A stretch of 64,000 nt of DNA from Tubulanus polymorphus (lineage: Eukaryota; Nemertea; Palaeonemertea; Tubulaniformes; Tubulanidae), in assembly GCF_964204645.1 (NCBI RefSeq), contig NC_134026.1, forward strand, positions 17,068,650 to 17,132,649. The letters run 5' to 3'. Position numbers and translations under genes: made by a program. Positions 38,801 to 51,256 of the stretch are shown piece by piece. Every line of letters starts with the position of its first letter. The first letter of the stretch is position 1. A model generated the notes under the pieces. It had not been told where the DNA came from, did not search any database, and saw nothing but the letters and a program-made list of their open reading frames with translations.

Positions 38801-41771
38801 ACAAATTACTTAAGACCTCCTGGGGAAAAACCGAGGGTCGATCAAAATCAAGATGGTTAACATCTCTGCGGTGAGGTAAAATCCAAGAGAATTCGGCGGA
38901 AATACGTTAAATAGTATCATTATCCTCACTATCAATAATCGTTATCAATCATCATGTTTACCATCATTATCATTATTTTTATCAGTATGCTTGTAATCAT
39001 TGGTAATCACAATTATGCAAAGCGCTAGATAAACTGATCAACCTCTAAAAGGTTGCATCATGCACAAAAAAACTTATCCTAATGAGGAATGTACTGCTGA
39101 CCAATTCCTAGCTGTGTTCCAAGTTTGACTTGAATGAGCCTTGGCCGGGAATTCACCGCCACATGTTACTGGGTTTGTGATAGATGGGTTAGAACTATCG
39201 CCGCAAATATTTCTATTCTAAAAAAATCCATGTACAGTCGCAGCCGCTAGGCTGTTTTCCCCTGGTGGCCATTATTTGAATAGCATCGATCCAATAGCAA
39301 ATAGGGTTTTGCCGCGCTCGTGTAACAAATTTATGATTGAAGGCCATGATTTGAAGCGAAGTGACCTAATTTTGAATAGGGTTCTGCCCCAAGCGATGCC
39401 CTTCTTGTGTACCAAGTTTGAAAAGGGTCGGCAAACGCGGAATTCAGTCGGCTAATGTCACTTGCGGCGGCGGCGGTGTATTCAGACGGAGGAAATCTGT
39501 ATGCCCTTCTGAACTACGTTGAATTTCCTGATCCCAGTATTTGAATACTTAAGGAATCATAGCAAATAATTCTATGGCGGTGGCAGACATGACGGAATCT
39601 AAATACCACCGCCGGCGGTCGAGGGAGCATAAAGACCTGTTGTACTGATCACTTATACAGATAAAGAAATACAATAGCGTCTAAACTGTATTTCATATTT
39701 CTAAAAAAAAACATAAGATCGTTCATAACGCTACGTTTTCCCACGGGCAAATTATTCTTTTTCAAGTAGTGCATTTTTAGGACACTTCAATCATAGGGGC
39801 TCGTATCAGAGTTGTAGGTAATGTAAAAACGATAATCTGTTAATCCAATGTATATAGTATATATAAAATAACAAGGGGGCTAACGACGCTCACTAACTAC
39901 TCAACTTCAGTCGGTAACTATTTCGTTATTTTTCATCCGATTTTGATAATCCAAGCATGATATGAAAGCTAATAGCTCCCTTCTTCTAACGAAACTAATC
40001 CCGTTAACTTCCGATGACAAGTTCGTGAATTATATGTCTTTGAACGCGAAATTAGGGCCGAAATCGCCTGGACCGAAAATGCTTAAATTTCTTGGATGTT
40101 ACTATGAATTAGGCGTTATGCATTTTCCGATTCGGTGTTTTTCATTAGGCGTTTTTCAAATACCGATTTCGGAGTCACGAATCATTAAGTAGACCAGATG
40201 ACCTGACAACCCTTGACAATAATAATGATGATGATTAAATAAGGTAGATAATAATTAAGACATTTCTATAGTTGTTTCCTGAGAAGTGACAGAAAAGAAT
40301 ATAACTATTCCAAATAGAAAGCATTTTTGAACATCCCTACAGAGCAAATTATGCCATCTTTTAAATTGATTATTACGTATTTACCAATTTAGTAAGCTTT
40401 ACATTAATTATCAATGATTTCTTTTATATCCATGAATAAGAAATGCAATTTTCGTCGATTCTAGATTGTAGATACGTAGATAGCACAAATCACACTTTGA
40501 CGTTAATCGATAACCAGCCTTTAAACAGTATTTGAAACAAAACTTAATGATTAGGAATCATTTAAGCACTGGAAGAAAGAATCGACCCACACATTCGTAT
40601 TTTCCAGCTGTAGCACTATTTAGGGTGTGGCAATTTGCTCAATAGCCTACGCTAGTCATCGGTCGATACACTAGCACTACCTCCCTGTATGCCGCGTGAA
40701 AATAGGCCGATGGTTATAACGCGCTTGCCACGTCTCACATTAAGATTACAAGATTATATTGGGAAAACATATTATATTCTTGACTAAATGGGAAGCACTG
40801 TAAATAACAGAAATGACCTCGACTACATACCACTATGGGCTCATCTTAGGGAAGGTTTAAAATCATTTATCACACGTATATTGATTTTCACGAATAATGA
40901 CATGTTTTTTTTTGTCGCGATTTGTCAACTTCACCCGTGGCGGTTTCAGTCCAGGAATTTTTCTGCATGTATTTCTACGCAAGCGATCGGTGGCATTATT
41001 ACACGTACAGGAATCACAACCCGCTAGTCTTAATGGACAAAGTATTAATCACAGTAAAACATTTAGCGTTACGTATTGATTAAAAGTAGACATTATTGAT
41101 GCGAAATTGATACTTATTGATTTTCTGGTGGCATAAGCTGGGAACACCCATTATGTTTTTAACGACTTTAAATGTGCAATCGATTCAATTCGAGTCATGA
41201 TACACGTAGCTTCAATTGACGAAGATAATATTTCCGTCATTAAATCAACGTCAAAAGAATAAAACATGGTATCCCATTGATTATCCATTATCCCGTTGAA
41301 ATATCGAAATAAATACTTTTAACTAGCAATTATACAAATATTACCCTAACACGTATAATCGGTTATCATTCTATTTGATTCATTGAAACAAACCATGCAT
41401 TTATCGATCTAAGCTCTTACCCCATCCCTACAGAAATAGATTCTTTAGACTTTTATTCTCATTTCCTTTAATCCTCCAGTGTTCACCTGTGCCAGGGACG
41501 ATCCCCACAGAAAATTCAACCAATAATGGAAGAATTGAAAATTCAAGAGATAAGTTCTTTTATCGCCATAACTTCAAAAAGTGGAGACTTCGTTCATAAC
41601 TATTTCAACAATTTTTAGAGGGGTGCTTGCCAGGCGGTAGATTAATGCGATCAAAGATCCGAATTTTCTTTTTGTTATCATCAACAATAAAATCGTATTC
41701 TATACTCGTACCAATATTCGTACCAATGTTATTTTACGTACATCATGCTGTTTGCTAGTTTCTCTATCATT
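35860..41771. other. Long gene-free stretch with low-grade dispersed repeats
   Basis: No frame in this 5.9 kb has a recognisable motif, splice-supported exon or repeat-element protein; those at 37948-38133, 38577-38780, 39962-40192 and 40788-41079 lack support. Two structured patches are noted separately at 37450-37660. GC-richer sequence at 39100-39640 (GGCGGCGGCGG, CCACCGCCGGCGG) looks like an old repeat. The segment may contain regulatory sequence or introns that I cannot see. Confidence 0.4.
37450..37660 (+). repeat. Two direct copies of a roughly 146-bp repeat containing GGTCAAGGTC
   Basis: TAGATTTTGGGTCCTGTA with CCAAGGTCAAGGTCG (about 37465-37501) recurs as TAGATTTCGAGTCCTGTAGG with CAATGGTCAAGGTCAC (about 37611-37647). 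The copies are diverged. The AGGTCAAGGTCA core also resembles a nuclear-receptor direct repeat, probably by chance. Confidence 0.5.
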
Positions 41772-43082
41772 TTAGTTACCAATGATCTCTTCGGCTATTG
41801 ACTCGTGTCTAATGATTGCTTTATCAATGTCAGACGTGCTGCTAAATCGTCTGTCAATTATTTCACATATATGTGTCTCTGTACTTAACCGCCTTTCGTG
41901 ATTAAAATTCACGTCGATGCTCGACCTTCTTTTAGATCCATTTGCTTTGGTGGCTATTCCAGTTCTTCTATTTTCCAGGCCGGTGTCACTCATTCTTCGC
42001 ATCGGCATTGATACACTCGAGCGGTAAATGGTTTCCTCACTGAATCTGCGACCAGAAATCGAATAACTACCGATACTCACTATTGACGATCGACGGAGTG
42101 CTGACGGATCAACACTCGATATTCGACAACACAAAATTGCTTTGATATCTTGCCTGAATTTTCCACCACCAGCCAGACAATACAGGTAGAAATTTACCGC
42201 ATTATTTGTATGAATTAGTTTTAGAAATACACCCGATAGGAAAATATTCCACGTCTGCATCTCGTTCCCGTAAGGTGCTGATCCAATCTCAGCGACGATG
42301 AAATGAATTCGATGGGGACTTACAAGTATTAGAAACGTGAATGAAACGAATAACAGCGTACGTGTTATCGTCGAATACTCAGTTCGTTTATCTACCACCT
42401 TTCTCCCCAACTTGATCTGAAGCTTGTTTGACTGCTTAATGGCGACGATGATACTTGCGTTTGCATACAGGATTACGATAAATGGAAGCAAAGCTTCGAC
42501 GAGAAATTCAAAATAGGTTACTAAGTATAACTTTCCAGCTCCACCGGCAAGAATCCGCGAACATACCTTTTTTTTCAATTTGTTGACGTGATAGATTTCG
42601 GTCGTCCAGTAGACGTGTATGCTCAGTAAAACCGATAGGCCTAAAATTATACACACTATTTGCCGAGCCCGCTCTACTGTACACCAGACTGTAGCCTGAA
42701 GAGGAAGCCTAATAGCTTGAAGTCGATCCATGGTCATTGCCGCTACCACCCAGGCCGAGGCGCAAAACAGGAAATTGACAACACATGTCATCAACTTACA
42801 CGAAACATTATTTTTGACGTATTCGGTAAAATTGTTATCTATCCAATAAAATACGAATGTACCCATAGCCACTGTATCCAATACCGCTAAGACCGCCATG
42901 TACACACAAAACGACCGCTTTCGATTGTAGGGTAACAGCATAACCATGAACAGGGTAACATTTCCAAACAACCCAAGTATCAAAAACACAGGGGGATAGA
43001 TAAGGTCGAGGTAATCGTCTGCTGTCTTAAGGTTTTCGAAAAGCATCGAGGTTTTGTCGGAAAATTCGTTCGTTTCATTCAT
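41772..43082 (-). CDS. Orphan rhodopsin-like (class A) GPCR, probable neuropeptide receptor
   Basis: Intact 436-codon frame from ATG 43082 to TAA. Seven membrane segments can be placed: LILGLFGNVTLFMVML (TM1, with the GN pair), FCVYMAVLAVLDTVAMGTFV (TM2), CVVNFLFCASAWVVAAMTMDR (TM3, ending in a D-R pair in the DRY position), IVCIILGLSVLLSIHVYW (TM4), EALLPFIVILYANASIIVAI (TM5), TLLFVSFTFLILVSPHRIHF (TM6) and NNAVNFYLYCLAGGGKFRQ (TM7, with an N-x-x-N-F-Y form of NPxxY). An N-glycosylation site (NETN) and short N-tail suggest a peptide-type receptor at the plasma membrane. The 120-residue C-tail holds six Arg-Arg-x-Ser motifs. I cannot name the ligand. Apparently a single exon. Confidence 0.85.
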   Translation of the reverse strand: MNETNEFSDKTSMLFENLKTADDYLDLIYPPVFLILGLFGNVTLFMVMLLPYNRKRSFCVYMAVLAVLDTVAMGTFVFYWIDNNFTEYVKNNVSCKLMTCVVNFLFCASAWVVAAMTMDRLQAIRLPLQATVWCTVERARQIVCIILGLSVLLSIHVYWTTEIYHVNKLKKKVCSRILAGGAGKLYLVTYFEFLVEALLPFIVILYANASIIVAIKQSNKLQIKLGRKVVDKRTEYSTITRTLLFVSFTFLILVSPHRIHFIVAEIGSAPYGNEMQTWNIFLSGVFLKLIHTNNAVNFYLYCLAGGGKFRQDIKAILCCRISSVDPSALRRSSIVSIGSYSISGRRFSEETIYRSSVSMPMRRMSDTGLENRRTGIATKANGSKRRSSIDVNFNHERRLSTETHICEIIDRRFSSTSDIDKAIIRHESIAEEIIGN

Positions 43083-43145
43083 TTTTGGAAGACTCTAAAC
43101 GAGATGCTGCAACTGCTGGGTTAGCCCATCGACATCTGCAAAAAA

Positions 43146-43258
<113 letters not shown>

Positions 43259-43310
43259 ATACATATATATAGAGAGAGAGGGAATTATTCCCGATATAGA
43301 AATATCGGCC

Positions 43311-43420
43311 TTAGTCCGATATACGACATTATGGTGCAACCTGCAGAGATAATTTTGGAGTAAATCGGGGAATTAATGCGCAAGCTGAAACACAAAAGCG
43401 TAATAATATGAACTAAAAGA
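43311..43420 (+). repeat. Dispersed repeat terminus, copy 1
   Basis: CTTAGTCCGATATACGACAT and about 100 following bases (GGAGTAAATCGGGGAATTAA, GCGCAAGCTGAAACA) match 44046-44155 in direct orientation. The first 20 bases recur inverted at 45397-45424 and 45638-45664. Confidence 0.75.
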
Positions 43421-43489
43421 AGTTCCATGAAAATAGATCCTTGATTTGGGATCCATATTCTACAGCTGATGGCACGCGACACCTTACAT

Positions 43490-43700
43490 ACTAACCTTAC
43501 ATACTAGGGTGATGAGTCTGCAGGACGGTTGACAGATGACACCCTACACATCAGTTGGGTGACGACTCCACAGGTCGGTTGACAGATGACACACTACATA
43601 ACAGTTAGATGACGACTCTAAAGGACGGTTGACAGATGACACCGTCAGTAACGAGATAACTGTACAGGACGGTTGACGATATGCCTCTCACGCCAGTTAG
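43490..43700 (+). repeat. 50-bp tandem repeat, about four copies
   Basis: GGTTGACAGATGACAC recurs at 43527, 43577 and 43627, and a shortened GGTTGACGAT at 43671. Spacing is 50, 50 and 44 bases. Confidence 0.85.
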
Positions 43701-44003
43701 GTTCCGTGTGAACGAGTACACTGATCGTCATGTATTCTGCTTCGATGACATCGATCACCTAATTAATTATTCCCTAAAATAATTTGTTACTAAGTTTACA
43801 TATTATTTTGTTATATACTAGCAGGAAACTCGTCCTCGACAGGTTGGTAGATGTGAAGACACACACATCAGTGGAGACATTTACAGCAGCGTCACATTTC
43901 TTTATATTAAATGATATATTCATGGTCCTTAACAGAGAAACAGTCTCCCAACAGCCAATGTATAGTTCACTTATTCCTGAATTGATGCCTCACAGTAACC
44001 CTT

Positions 44004-44030
44004 AACTATAATCCTAACCCTAACCCTAAT
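44004..44030 (+). repeat. Short CCCTAA-type (telomere-like) run
   Basis: CCTAACCCTAACCCTAA with neighbours, and further scattered CCCTA units to 44312 (TAACCCTATCG, CCCTAGCCCTAG). Too short and degenerate to be a telomere; an interstitial telomere-like tract. Confidence 0.6.
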
Positions 44031-44045
44031 CATTCACATTTTGGC

Positions 44046-44155
44046 CCAAGTCCGATATACGACATTATAGTGCAACGTGTAGAGATACTTTTGGAGTAAA
44101 TCGGGGAATTAATGCGCAAGCTGAAACATAAACGCGTAGTAATATGGAACTAAAA
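44046..44155 (+). repeat. Dispersed repeat terminus, copy 2
   Basis: AAGTCCGATATACGACATTA, then the same GGAGTAAATCGGGGAATTAA and GCGCAAGCTGAAACA blocks as copy 1 at 43311. Confidence 0.75.
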
Positions 44156-44367
44156 TATGGACCAACGAGCTCGCTGACAACCATGTGAATGTTTTAACTA
44201 TCTATAGTACCTCACCTTACCCTAATCCTTTCCCTAGGGGTAAAACGGAACCCTCTGGACCCTCTTCTCACCCTTTTGACACTAACCCTATCGAAACCCT
44301 AGCCCTAGACCCAATATAATGATTTTATTGTTACTTTTTTATTAGTTAATACTATATATTAACATAT

Positions 44368-44370
<3 letters not shown>

Positions 44371-44454
<84 letters not shown>

Positions 44455-44480
44455 GTATATATATATGTATATATATATAA
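44371..44480. repeat. (TA)n microsatellite with TATG interruptions
   Basis: TA units interrupted by three G-containing units at the right end. Confidence 0.97.
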
Positions 44481-45396
44481 AATAATGGAAAATAAAAATA
44501 ATGGAAAAATAATGGAACGGTATAATAATGGAATTAAATACTTATCCGTATACGGTTAAATATCCACTTCGTAAAAGGCTAAACGCTGGTGTAATAATCT
44601 TGGGTCTGTATCGCAGTCCGGAAAAATCCTGCGTTTCGGCGATTCGGCGTTTCGGCGTTAAGCGGTTGGCGAAAGTGTTTCTGGAGCTGGCTTAAAGAAT
44701 AAATGCCTTGTCGCAGACATGGTAGGACATCCTTTACGAAATCAATTAGATAGAATTCATGCTTGAATCAGCTGCTATCTGTGCTGACGGATTGGGCCAA
44801 ATTCGGTTTTCGTATCTAGTCGACTAGTGGTCGGAACTAATAACCGAATGCGCTTGATTTTCGAACTATTTCCGGAATATAGTTCCGACTATCGGACATT
44901 CGGTTTCGTTTAGTTCGACTATAGTCGACTAACTCAGATAACCGAAGGTGGCATTGGTTGTTGATATTTCGTTTTTATACCGAAATAACGTAACGCTCAA
45001 TGCAGCATGAACTTAAATAGGTAAATATGGGGACGCTTATTCACGCATGAACTTGCCTGTTTTGACAGTGAAATTGCTAAAGTGCATGCGAATGTGCCCC
45101 GGAAATAGATTTGCAATTTTATTCATGTACCTTTTTTGGTATTTTCGAAATATTAAACATATATAGGCCTATGTCATCCGCAACCTTATGATTCTTACAC
45201 AATGCATATATGATAAACAATGACAATCTATAATGAAGAAAAATATCAGCAAGAGGCAGATGAAATAAAAGCCACACTGCAGTCATGGTTGACAGGTTGC
45301 CAGCTCGTCCCGTCGTTTACTCTAAATGTCAACTGTCAACTGTCAAACGCTGTTAACACTGACCGCAGAACCCAGTGTAACTCTACACACGCACTA

Positions 45397-45664
45397 TAAT
45401 GTCGTATACTGGACTAGCGCCCACATTTTAAACTATGCCAAAAACCTTCCCAAGGTTATTTAGGACCAAAGATTGTCACATCAACATAAAAAACCACCCA
45501 ATAACCATATTTTAAAGTGTTTTTGGAGGACACATCATGATGATGTGTCCTCCAAAAACCACCTGTTCTCGTAGTTTAATTTAGGTGTCGCCTGTAAACT
45601 GCTGTGAACACTAACCGAATAACGCGGTGTAACACACGCACTATAATGTCGTATACTGGACTAG
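45397..45664 (-). repeat. Two inverted copies of the ACGACATTAT terminus
   Basis: ACTATAATGTCGTATACTGG followed by ACTAGCGCC occurs at about 45395-45424 and 45638-45664. It is the reverse complement of the starts at 43311 and 44046. Together they behave like the terminal inverted repeats of one or two nested DNA elements (for example 44046-45424). The interior holds no transposase frame. Confidence 0.6.
45520..45558. repeat. Perfect 18-bp-arm palindrome
   Basis: TTTTTGGAGGACACATCA (45520-45537), spacer TGA, then its exact reverse complement (45541-45558). It could extrude as a cruciform. It lies between the two inverted termini. Confidence 0.9.
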
Positions 45665-45669
45665 CGCCG

Positions 45670-46805
45670 AAATATGCTTTGTATAGTTCGAAAGAAAAAT
45701 TGATCACAAGTCTTCTTTATATGTAAAAATTGATTGATTCGCTACCCTTTGATGTAAAATGTCACCGGAGAAAACATGAAATGTTCCTAAATGTTCTTAC
45801 GAACACAAATCAATCAGTAGTGAATTCAATGTATATTAAAGACACATAAGTTGCAAGAAAATAATTTGTGTATATACGGAAAAAGGTGACTGTTTGATAT
45901 CATAGCACACTGTTTTGTGTGGGTAATGGACTAAAATGGCAAACAACAGAATTTTGAATCGAACTCCGCTAAAACTAGAAAATTTGCTTCCTTCTATGAT
46001 AGTCGACTTTGAAAGCAATTTGAAAGGCGAGCACCACCTAGTCACGCGTTATCTTACACAAGAAAATTTATTTCAATAAATCATTTGACAGCTGCGAAAA
46101 AGTGTAGACACGTAGAGTTGGATAAGCTAATGTGCGATTGCAAATTTGAAATCGAAGTTTTAATAAATTTTGGGAATTATGAGATTTGGCGATAGGGTAG
46201 GTGATACAGGTCTTCGACTGTAAATTGTGGTTTAATTTTTTGTTCAAAATTGTCAATTATGGGTTATCGACATATTACGAATTAGAGGTCGGGATAATTT
46301 CATTCAGTTTTCATATAATAAGGCAAATAGAAATTTTTCCGCGTTTAACAAGGAAACTTTACGGCAGACTTCACATAACTGCTGGCATACTTCATTTGCA
46401 AATACGCATATCTCCTGTTTAATTCTCCCTTAGCTGAGGGAGGGAGGGAGAACGTGTTCATAAAACACTTTGGCGTTTAATATCAAATGTCTTTCTTCAA
46501 TCTTTTGTTCTATCAATTTATTGCATGTCTTAACCTACGTATAAATGTTATATACGGCGCTATAAATATAAGTTCAAGTTCAAGTTAAGCTTGTTACAAT
46601 GTCACCTGGTACACATGCCATCAGAGGACGCGGAGCCGTATACAACAGCTAAGCTATTATTGCTAAACGGGATCGTTCTCATGAAACCTGCATACCCCTA
46701 ATATCGAACATATTTTCTAAAACATTTGAATATTGAAATTATTTGTTTACAAATTTTTATATTGACCGCTTGTAGCCGCCGATGAAATTCACGCCGGCCC
46801 CACTC
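45670..46805. other. Gene-free stretch
   Basis: AT-rich. The frames at 45836-46045, 46068-46256 and 46201-46422 show no recognisable motif. Confidence 0.35.
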
Positions 46806-47205
46806 AGATCATAGATAGCTTCGTCATTCCACCAGCATCCCTATGGACAGGGTCATACTTTTATATCAGACTTCTAAATCGTGTATACATCCGCCATTTT
46901 GACCATCTTATTTACCTATCATTTCTATTTATGCCTGCCGTTTCTAATATAATCATACGATCCATTACACCATTATATTACGTCTTCTCATGATATTCAA
47001 TGCAATAATATTTCGACGTTCAAATAGGGCTCATTATATAATCAAAGGAAGACATTCTACATCTTCTAATATTTTGCCAAATAGCTTGTATGTGTACATA
47101 TAGACCGGTGACGTTTTGCACATCGATTTACTGTAGTGATTGTAAAATGACGCTGAATTGTTAACACTGTTTAGGTTTCAAAATGGTAACGTTTTATAAG
47201 GCGTC
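46806..47205 (+). repeat. 400-bp dispersed repeat, copy 1
   Basis: It matches 54945-55353 in reverse orientation over essentially its full length: GATAGCTTCGTCATTCCACC, CATTTCTATTTATGCCTGCC, TTTTGCCAAATAGCTTGTAT and GTTTTATAAGGCGTC each have clear inverted partners. Non-coding; the family is unknown. Confidence 0.85.
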
Positions 47206-47214
47206 AGAAAATTG

Positions 47215-48478
47215 CAGTAACAAGAAATGAACGTTACAATTAGACTTTTCCAAGTTAAGTAAAATACTACATGCGCTGGGGAAACCGTGTAAACATCCAG
47301 ACATTGCATTTTGGCTACATTGAATAGACCACCATTTGAGTTTTGTTGTGTTTTTATCACTCTGAAGTAATATCTTAAAAAGGTGATCGCATTAAACTAG
47401 ATTCGAATAAATATTCTGCTAGTATTATTACAAATATCTCTTGACGGGGTTTACTCGAAAGTTACGTCAGAGGGTCAGGGTTCAAAAATTAATTCATATC
47501 TTTTAAGTTTTCAGCGCCCTGCACAAAAGTAATTTGTAAATGAAGCGACTTATGAAGTTATGAAGTCAGAATTTGACCTTTTCCGCGATGAAATGTTTAA
47601 ACACAAGTAGTACTCAAATATGGGTGACCCAATTTTTAAACAAGGATTTTGCACCTAGCTCCTTAGCTGGAAACGGTAGAAAAGGCTCCTGTTGCATTCA
47701 GCAGCCCTTCTCTTAAAAGTTCAGACGCTCTACAGTTAATAGTCGGTAAATGATTGGCATGCGGTCCAATGTGAAAACTTTTCAAATTTTGATAGTGTTT
47801 GGATACTATGATTTATTTGGTTACACGAGGCAATGGTATGACCGTACATTCTCCGTCGGAGTATTCCAAGGCAATTGGTGAATATTGAACACTTCTTATG
47901 AAGTTTTTAAACACAGAAACTACGATAATCATCCGATGGTTATCATTGAAAAGAAACTTTGCGTACATTGTTTTATTTCAGGCACGTTAGAAAAAAACTT
48001 AGTCAGTCAGAAAATTGAATGGATTGAAACCTACCCTGTCTATACCTGGACGTGGTCTTTATGATATCAAGGGCGGACCTAGGATTACGGGAGGGGGGGA
48101 TTGGTGGCTGAACTGAAAGGAAATGTTAAATCGTACCTGCTCCACTTCTCGCACAAAGACGAAGTCTCCAAGGGGGTATGGGGAGGGCTCCCCGAGGAAA
48201 ATTTTGAAAATCAGATGCTCTCGGATGCATTTTCCATGGTTTTCACTGCTTATATTAAATTTGACACTCGAAAAACAAGGGGTCCAGGGACACCACGCCC
48301 ACTTGGGAAGTTGTTGAAATACTCAACTAACATACCTTAAAACTAGGTACTCACATTTTAGTCTCCAAAGTCGTCAAAATTTATCGATGATAACTTGTAT
48401 ATCAAATTAGGTATATTCGATGATTCAATAATGTTGGGATTAAGAAACATTAGTTGATTATTTATTCATTGATTATTG
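47215..48478. other. Gene-free stretch with one MITE-like scrap
   Basis: No supported frame. At 48065-48330 there is a GGGCGGACCTAGG start and a CTCCCCGAGGAAAATTTTGA block similar to the MITE at 15321-15603. Confidence 0.4.
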
Positions 48479-49814
48479 CAGTCAACCCCCGATATTCCGG
48501 GCTGTTCGAATATCACGGATACCGGATACCGGACACCTAAATACCGGATACTCGAGATTGCGGAGTATATAGCGCATCGGGTCTAAGGATTCGTTTCCGT
48601 GTTGTTGTAAGTAGTACTGCCGCGACATACAATTCATTTATGTCAAATTGTTACAGCGGCTAACCAACTTATTTGTCTTAATGCTAGCCTGATAACAGCC
48701 TTCTCTCACGTTTTAAGTGTCATCATCGATCTCAATATTATACATATTTTTTTCTGAATACTGTTTTTCTTTGGTTAGGTGAAGTTAAACGTTATATTCA
48801 TTTTTTATTATCTTACTTCACTGGTGATGGATATGTATTGGTGGCCCTTTTTGGTTTTTCTGTAAAATCCTTTCATTAATAGGGCTGAGTACTGCTAGGC
48901 CCTATATCTCAAGTTTGAAGGCCATAAGCGAGTCTGGCAGTTCTAAAGTTTCTTCTAATAAAGTTTGTTTTAAAGATCTCTACATTTTGTATTTGTTGAT
49001 TTACGATGGAATAGTTGAGCTGAACACCAATGAAATACAAGTATTTACAAACAAAGAATTGAAATTCGTTTTCTTATTTTATGGAGGAGAATATTCGGTA
49101 TATTCTATTTATTGGACGATATGTCTACATTTCATTCTCAATCACGATGTCCCTAAAAATGAAATTGAGTCTATGGCGATCGTCGAAAATCAACACCCCT
49201 GGACACCAATTGTTTTGGTATAACCTTCAAAAATCAGTTCGTCAAATACCGGTACCTACCATACCTCTAAGTGACTATTTACCCTGATGTTAAATTTAAT
49301 TCTAAAGATCATGAAAATATAGATCGTCAATAACGCTTAACTTTATTAAAATGGCCTTCTTCGTGAAACTGAATGATAAAGATATTTTGTATTGTACAGT
49401 AGCTCTGCCCAAAACGGTCTATTCGGTAATCCGTTCAAATTGGCAGAATGATAAAAAATATTTTCTGTCTACTGTTTGTTACCGTGACTGTCGTATGTAA
49501 TCGTGTTATTACTCGGAAGCAATAAATCTGTTTGAATTGTCTATACCGGTAACATTTGTATGCTACTGTACTTGAAAAGCATATACCGATGTATTATGAA
49601 AATAGTATAGGCCTTTTATTCTTCTACTAGATCTCACACGAACTGCCGTTTACCGCTGACCATTAGACCCGATGCGCTATATACTCCGCAATCTCGGGTA
49701 TCCGGTATCCTGTATTTAGGTGTCCGGTATCCGGTATCCGTGATATTCGAACAGCCGATATTCCGCCCTCCCATTTAGCGCCAACGGTCATACCGGTATA
49801 TCGGGGGTTGACTG
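48479..49814. mobile_element. Tigger/pogo-like TIR element, non-autonomous or decayed
   Basis: Inverted ends CAGTCAACCCCCGATAT (48479) and ATATCGGGGGTTGACTG (to 49814). Longer inverted homology continues inside, with repeated GATACCGGATACCGG blocks and CGCATCGGGTCTAAGG. CAGT-CAACCC ends with TA target sites are typical of pogo/Tigger elements. TA follows the right end, and the left flank is TG, perhaps a mutated TA. The interior frame at 48915-49223 lacks DDE-transposase or CENP-B-like motifs. Confidence 0.7.
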
Positions 49815-49816
49815 TA

Positions 49817-51256
49817 ATTCATTATAGATTAATTACCGGGGTTTTCTGTTTTCGATGGATACCAAGCTTCAAATGATTCCGAAAATTATGCTACTGCAAA
49901 CTGTTTACGAAATTTTCAACATACATAATATATCAGAGGCATTAATGACAGCCGTTACAGGTTGAGGTTTATCAGCTGATATCTTGTAAACTAATCAAGA
50001 TAGACCAAAAGTGAAAAACAGTTTTCAACAGAGAAATACATAAGACTTATCTAATAATATAAACAAAATAATTCGCTACATAATATGTATTGTTTTTGGT
50101 CAAGGTTTTGGTCAACAGATACTATCTGTTGACAAAAACCTTGAAGGAAAGTGCTAGGGAATTGCTGGCCAGACTTGAGACATTTATATTCATTTTTTTT
50201 GGTTGAAATGTGTAGTCTAGTGTTAATAGACCATAAACGCTACGTCGGATTAAAGCTGTCATTAATGCTGCTATTTCCATGTATGATAATTTGTTGTTTC
50301 GTCAAGTTAATGTAATTGCAATGGGTAGCACCCAACTCCCACGATCTCATATTCCTGTTTGGACATACTAAATCACTTTCCTTCAAAATAACCTATTAAA
50401 AAGTGTGATTCGACAATTACTCACAAAGACACATAGAGAATGTATACACCTGAGTTAGTACGTATCGATTGTACCGATAATATATTGTGAAAATCTCGGT
50501 TTTAATGAAGGTAAATTTCAGCAGATTGCAACAAATAAAAATGCGCGCAGCGCATTTAAAGAAATCCAAATTCAACGATAATTTTCTCGCAGTGATTTGC
50601 AAAAGAAGTCATCCTTAACCATTTTTTTCGTTTTGCAATAAAATCATTTTTATGAGTCATTTCTACATGTGACCTGCGACTAGAATGCGCAGGTGACCAT
50701 TTATCAATGAAGAAAATCCGCATAATGACTTGAGCATCACATAGATCTCTCAGACTTACCTTGCACGCGTTGCTTGGAAACATTTGATGGAATGTGCGAG
50801 CAACTACCTTACCAGCAGGCTTATAACAACACAACACAACGGTACACTCCTGCTGGTGAATGCGTATCCAATACATGTTCAGATGTTAACATAATGATCT
50901 GCAATTTTGCACTATACAGCCTCAACGGATTTTCATTTACGACCGGCCTCAAAATGGTTACGGAAATGTTTGCAAAAAAGTGCCATTGATTGTAATCATA
51001 GATGTATGTGTTATAGGTAACCAAAAAACGCATAGACCTCTAACCTATTCGCAAATAGAAGCGATTATCTGTGACTAATGGCAGGATGATATTAATTGAT
51101 CCCCCTAATCAAAGTTTGTTTAGGTTTGATCGCAGCACATTGAGAACCCATGTCCTGTTCCCGTTTGAGGCATTCCAAGCCGGAACGATGATCGACAATG
51201 GGAGATCAGTTGTGTGGAATGCCTGAAACAACACTGACAATTAATCTGTGGAATGT
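49817..51256. other. Gene-free stretch
   Basis: No supported frame. A small inverted repeat (TTTTGGTCAAGG...AACAGATACTATCTGTTGAC...AAAAACCTTG) at about 50093-50144 is the only structure seen. Confidence 0.4.

Noticed and set aside
39962..40192. 76-codon frame as a gene
   Set aside because: No motif, splice support or repeat-family signal.
44004..44312. Telomere
   Set aside because: Only a few CCCTAA units, degenerate and internal.
48915..49223. 102-codon frame inside the Tigger-like element as transposase
   Set aside because: No DDE or helix-turn-helix/CENP-B-like motif.
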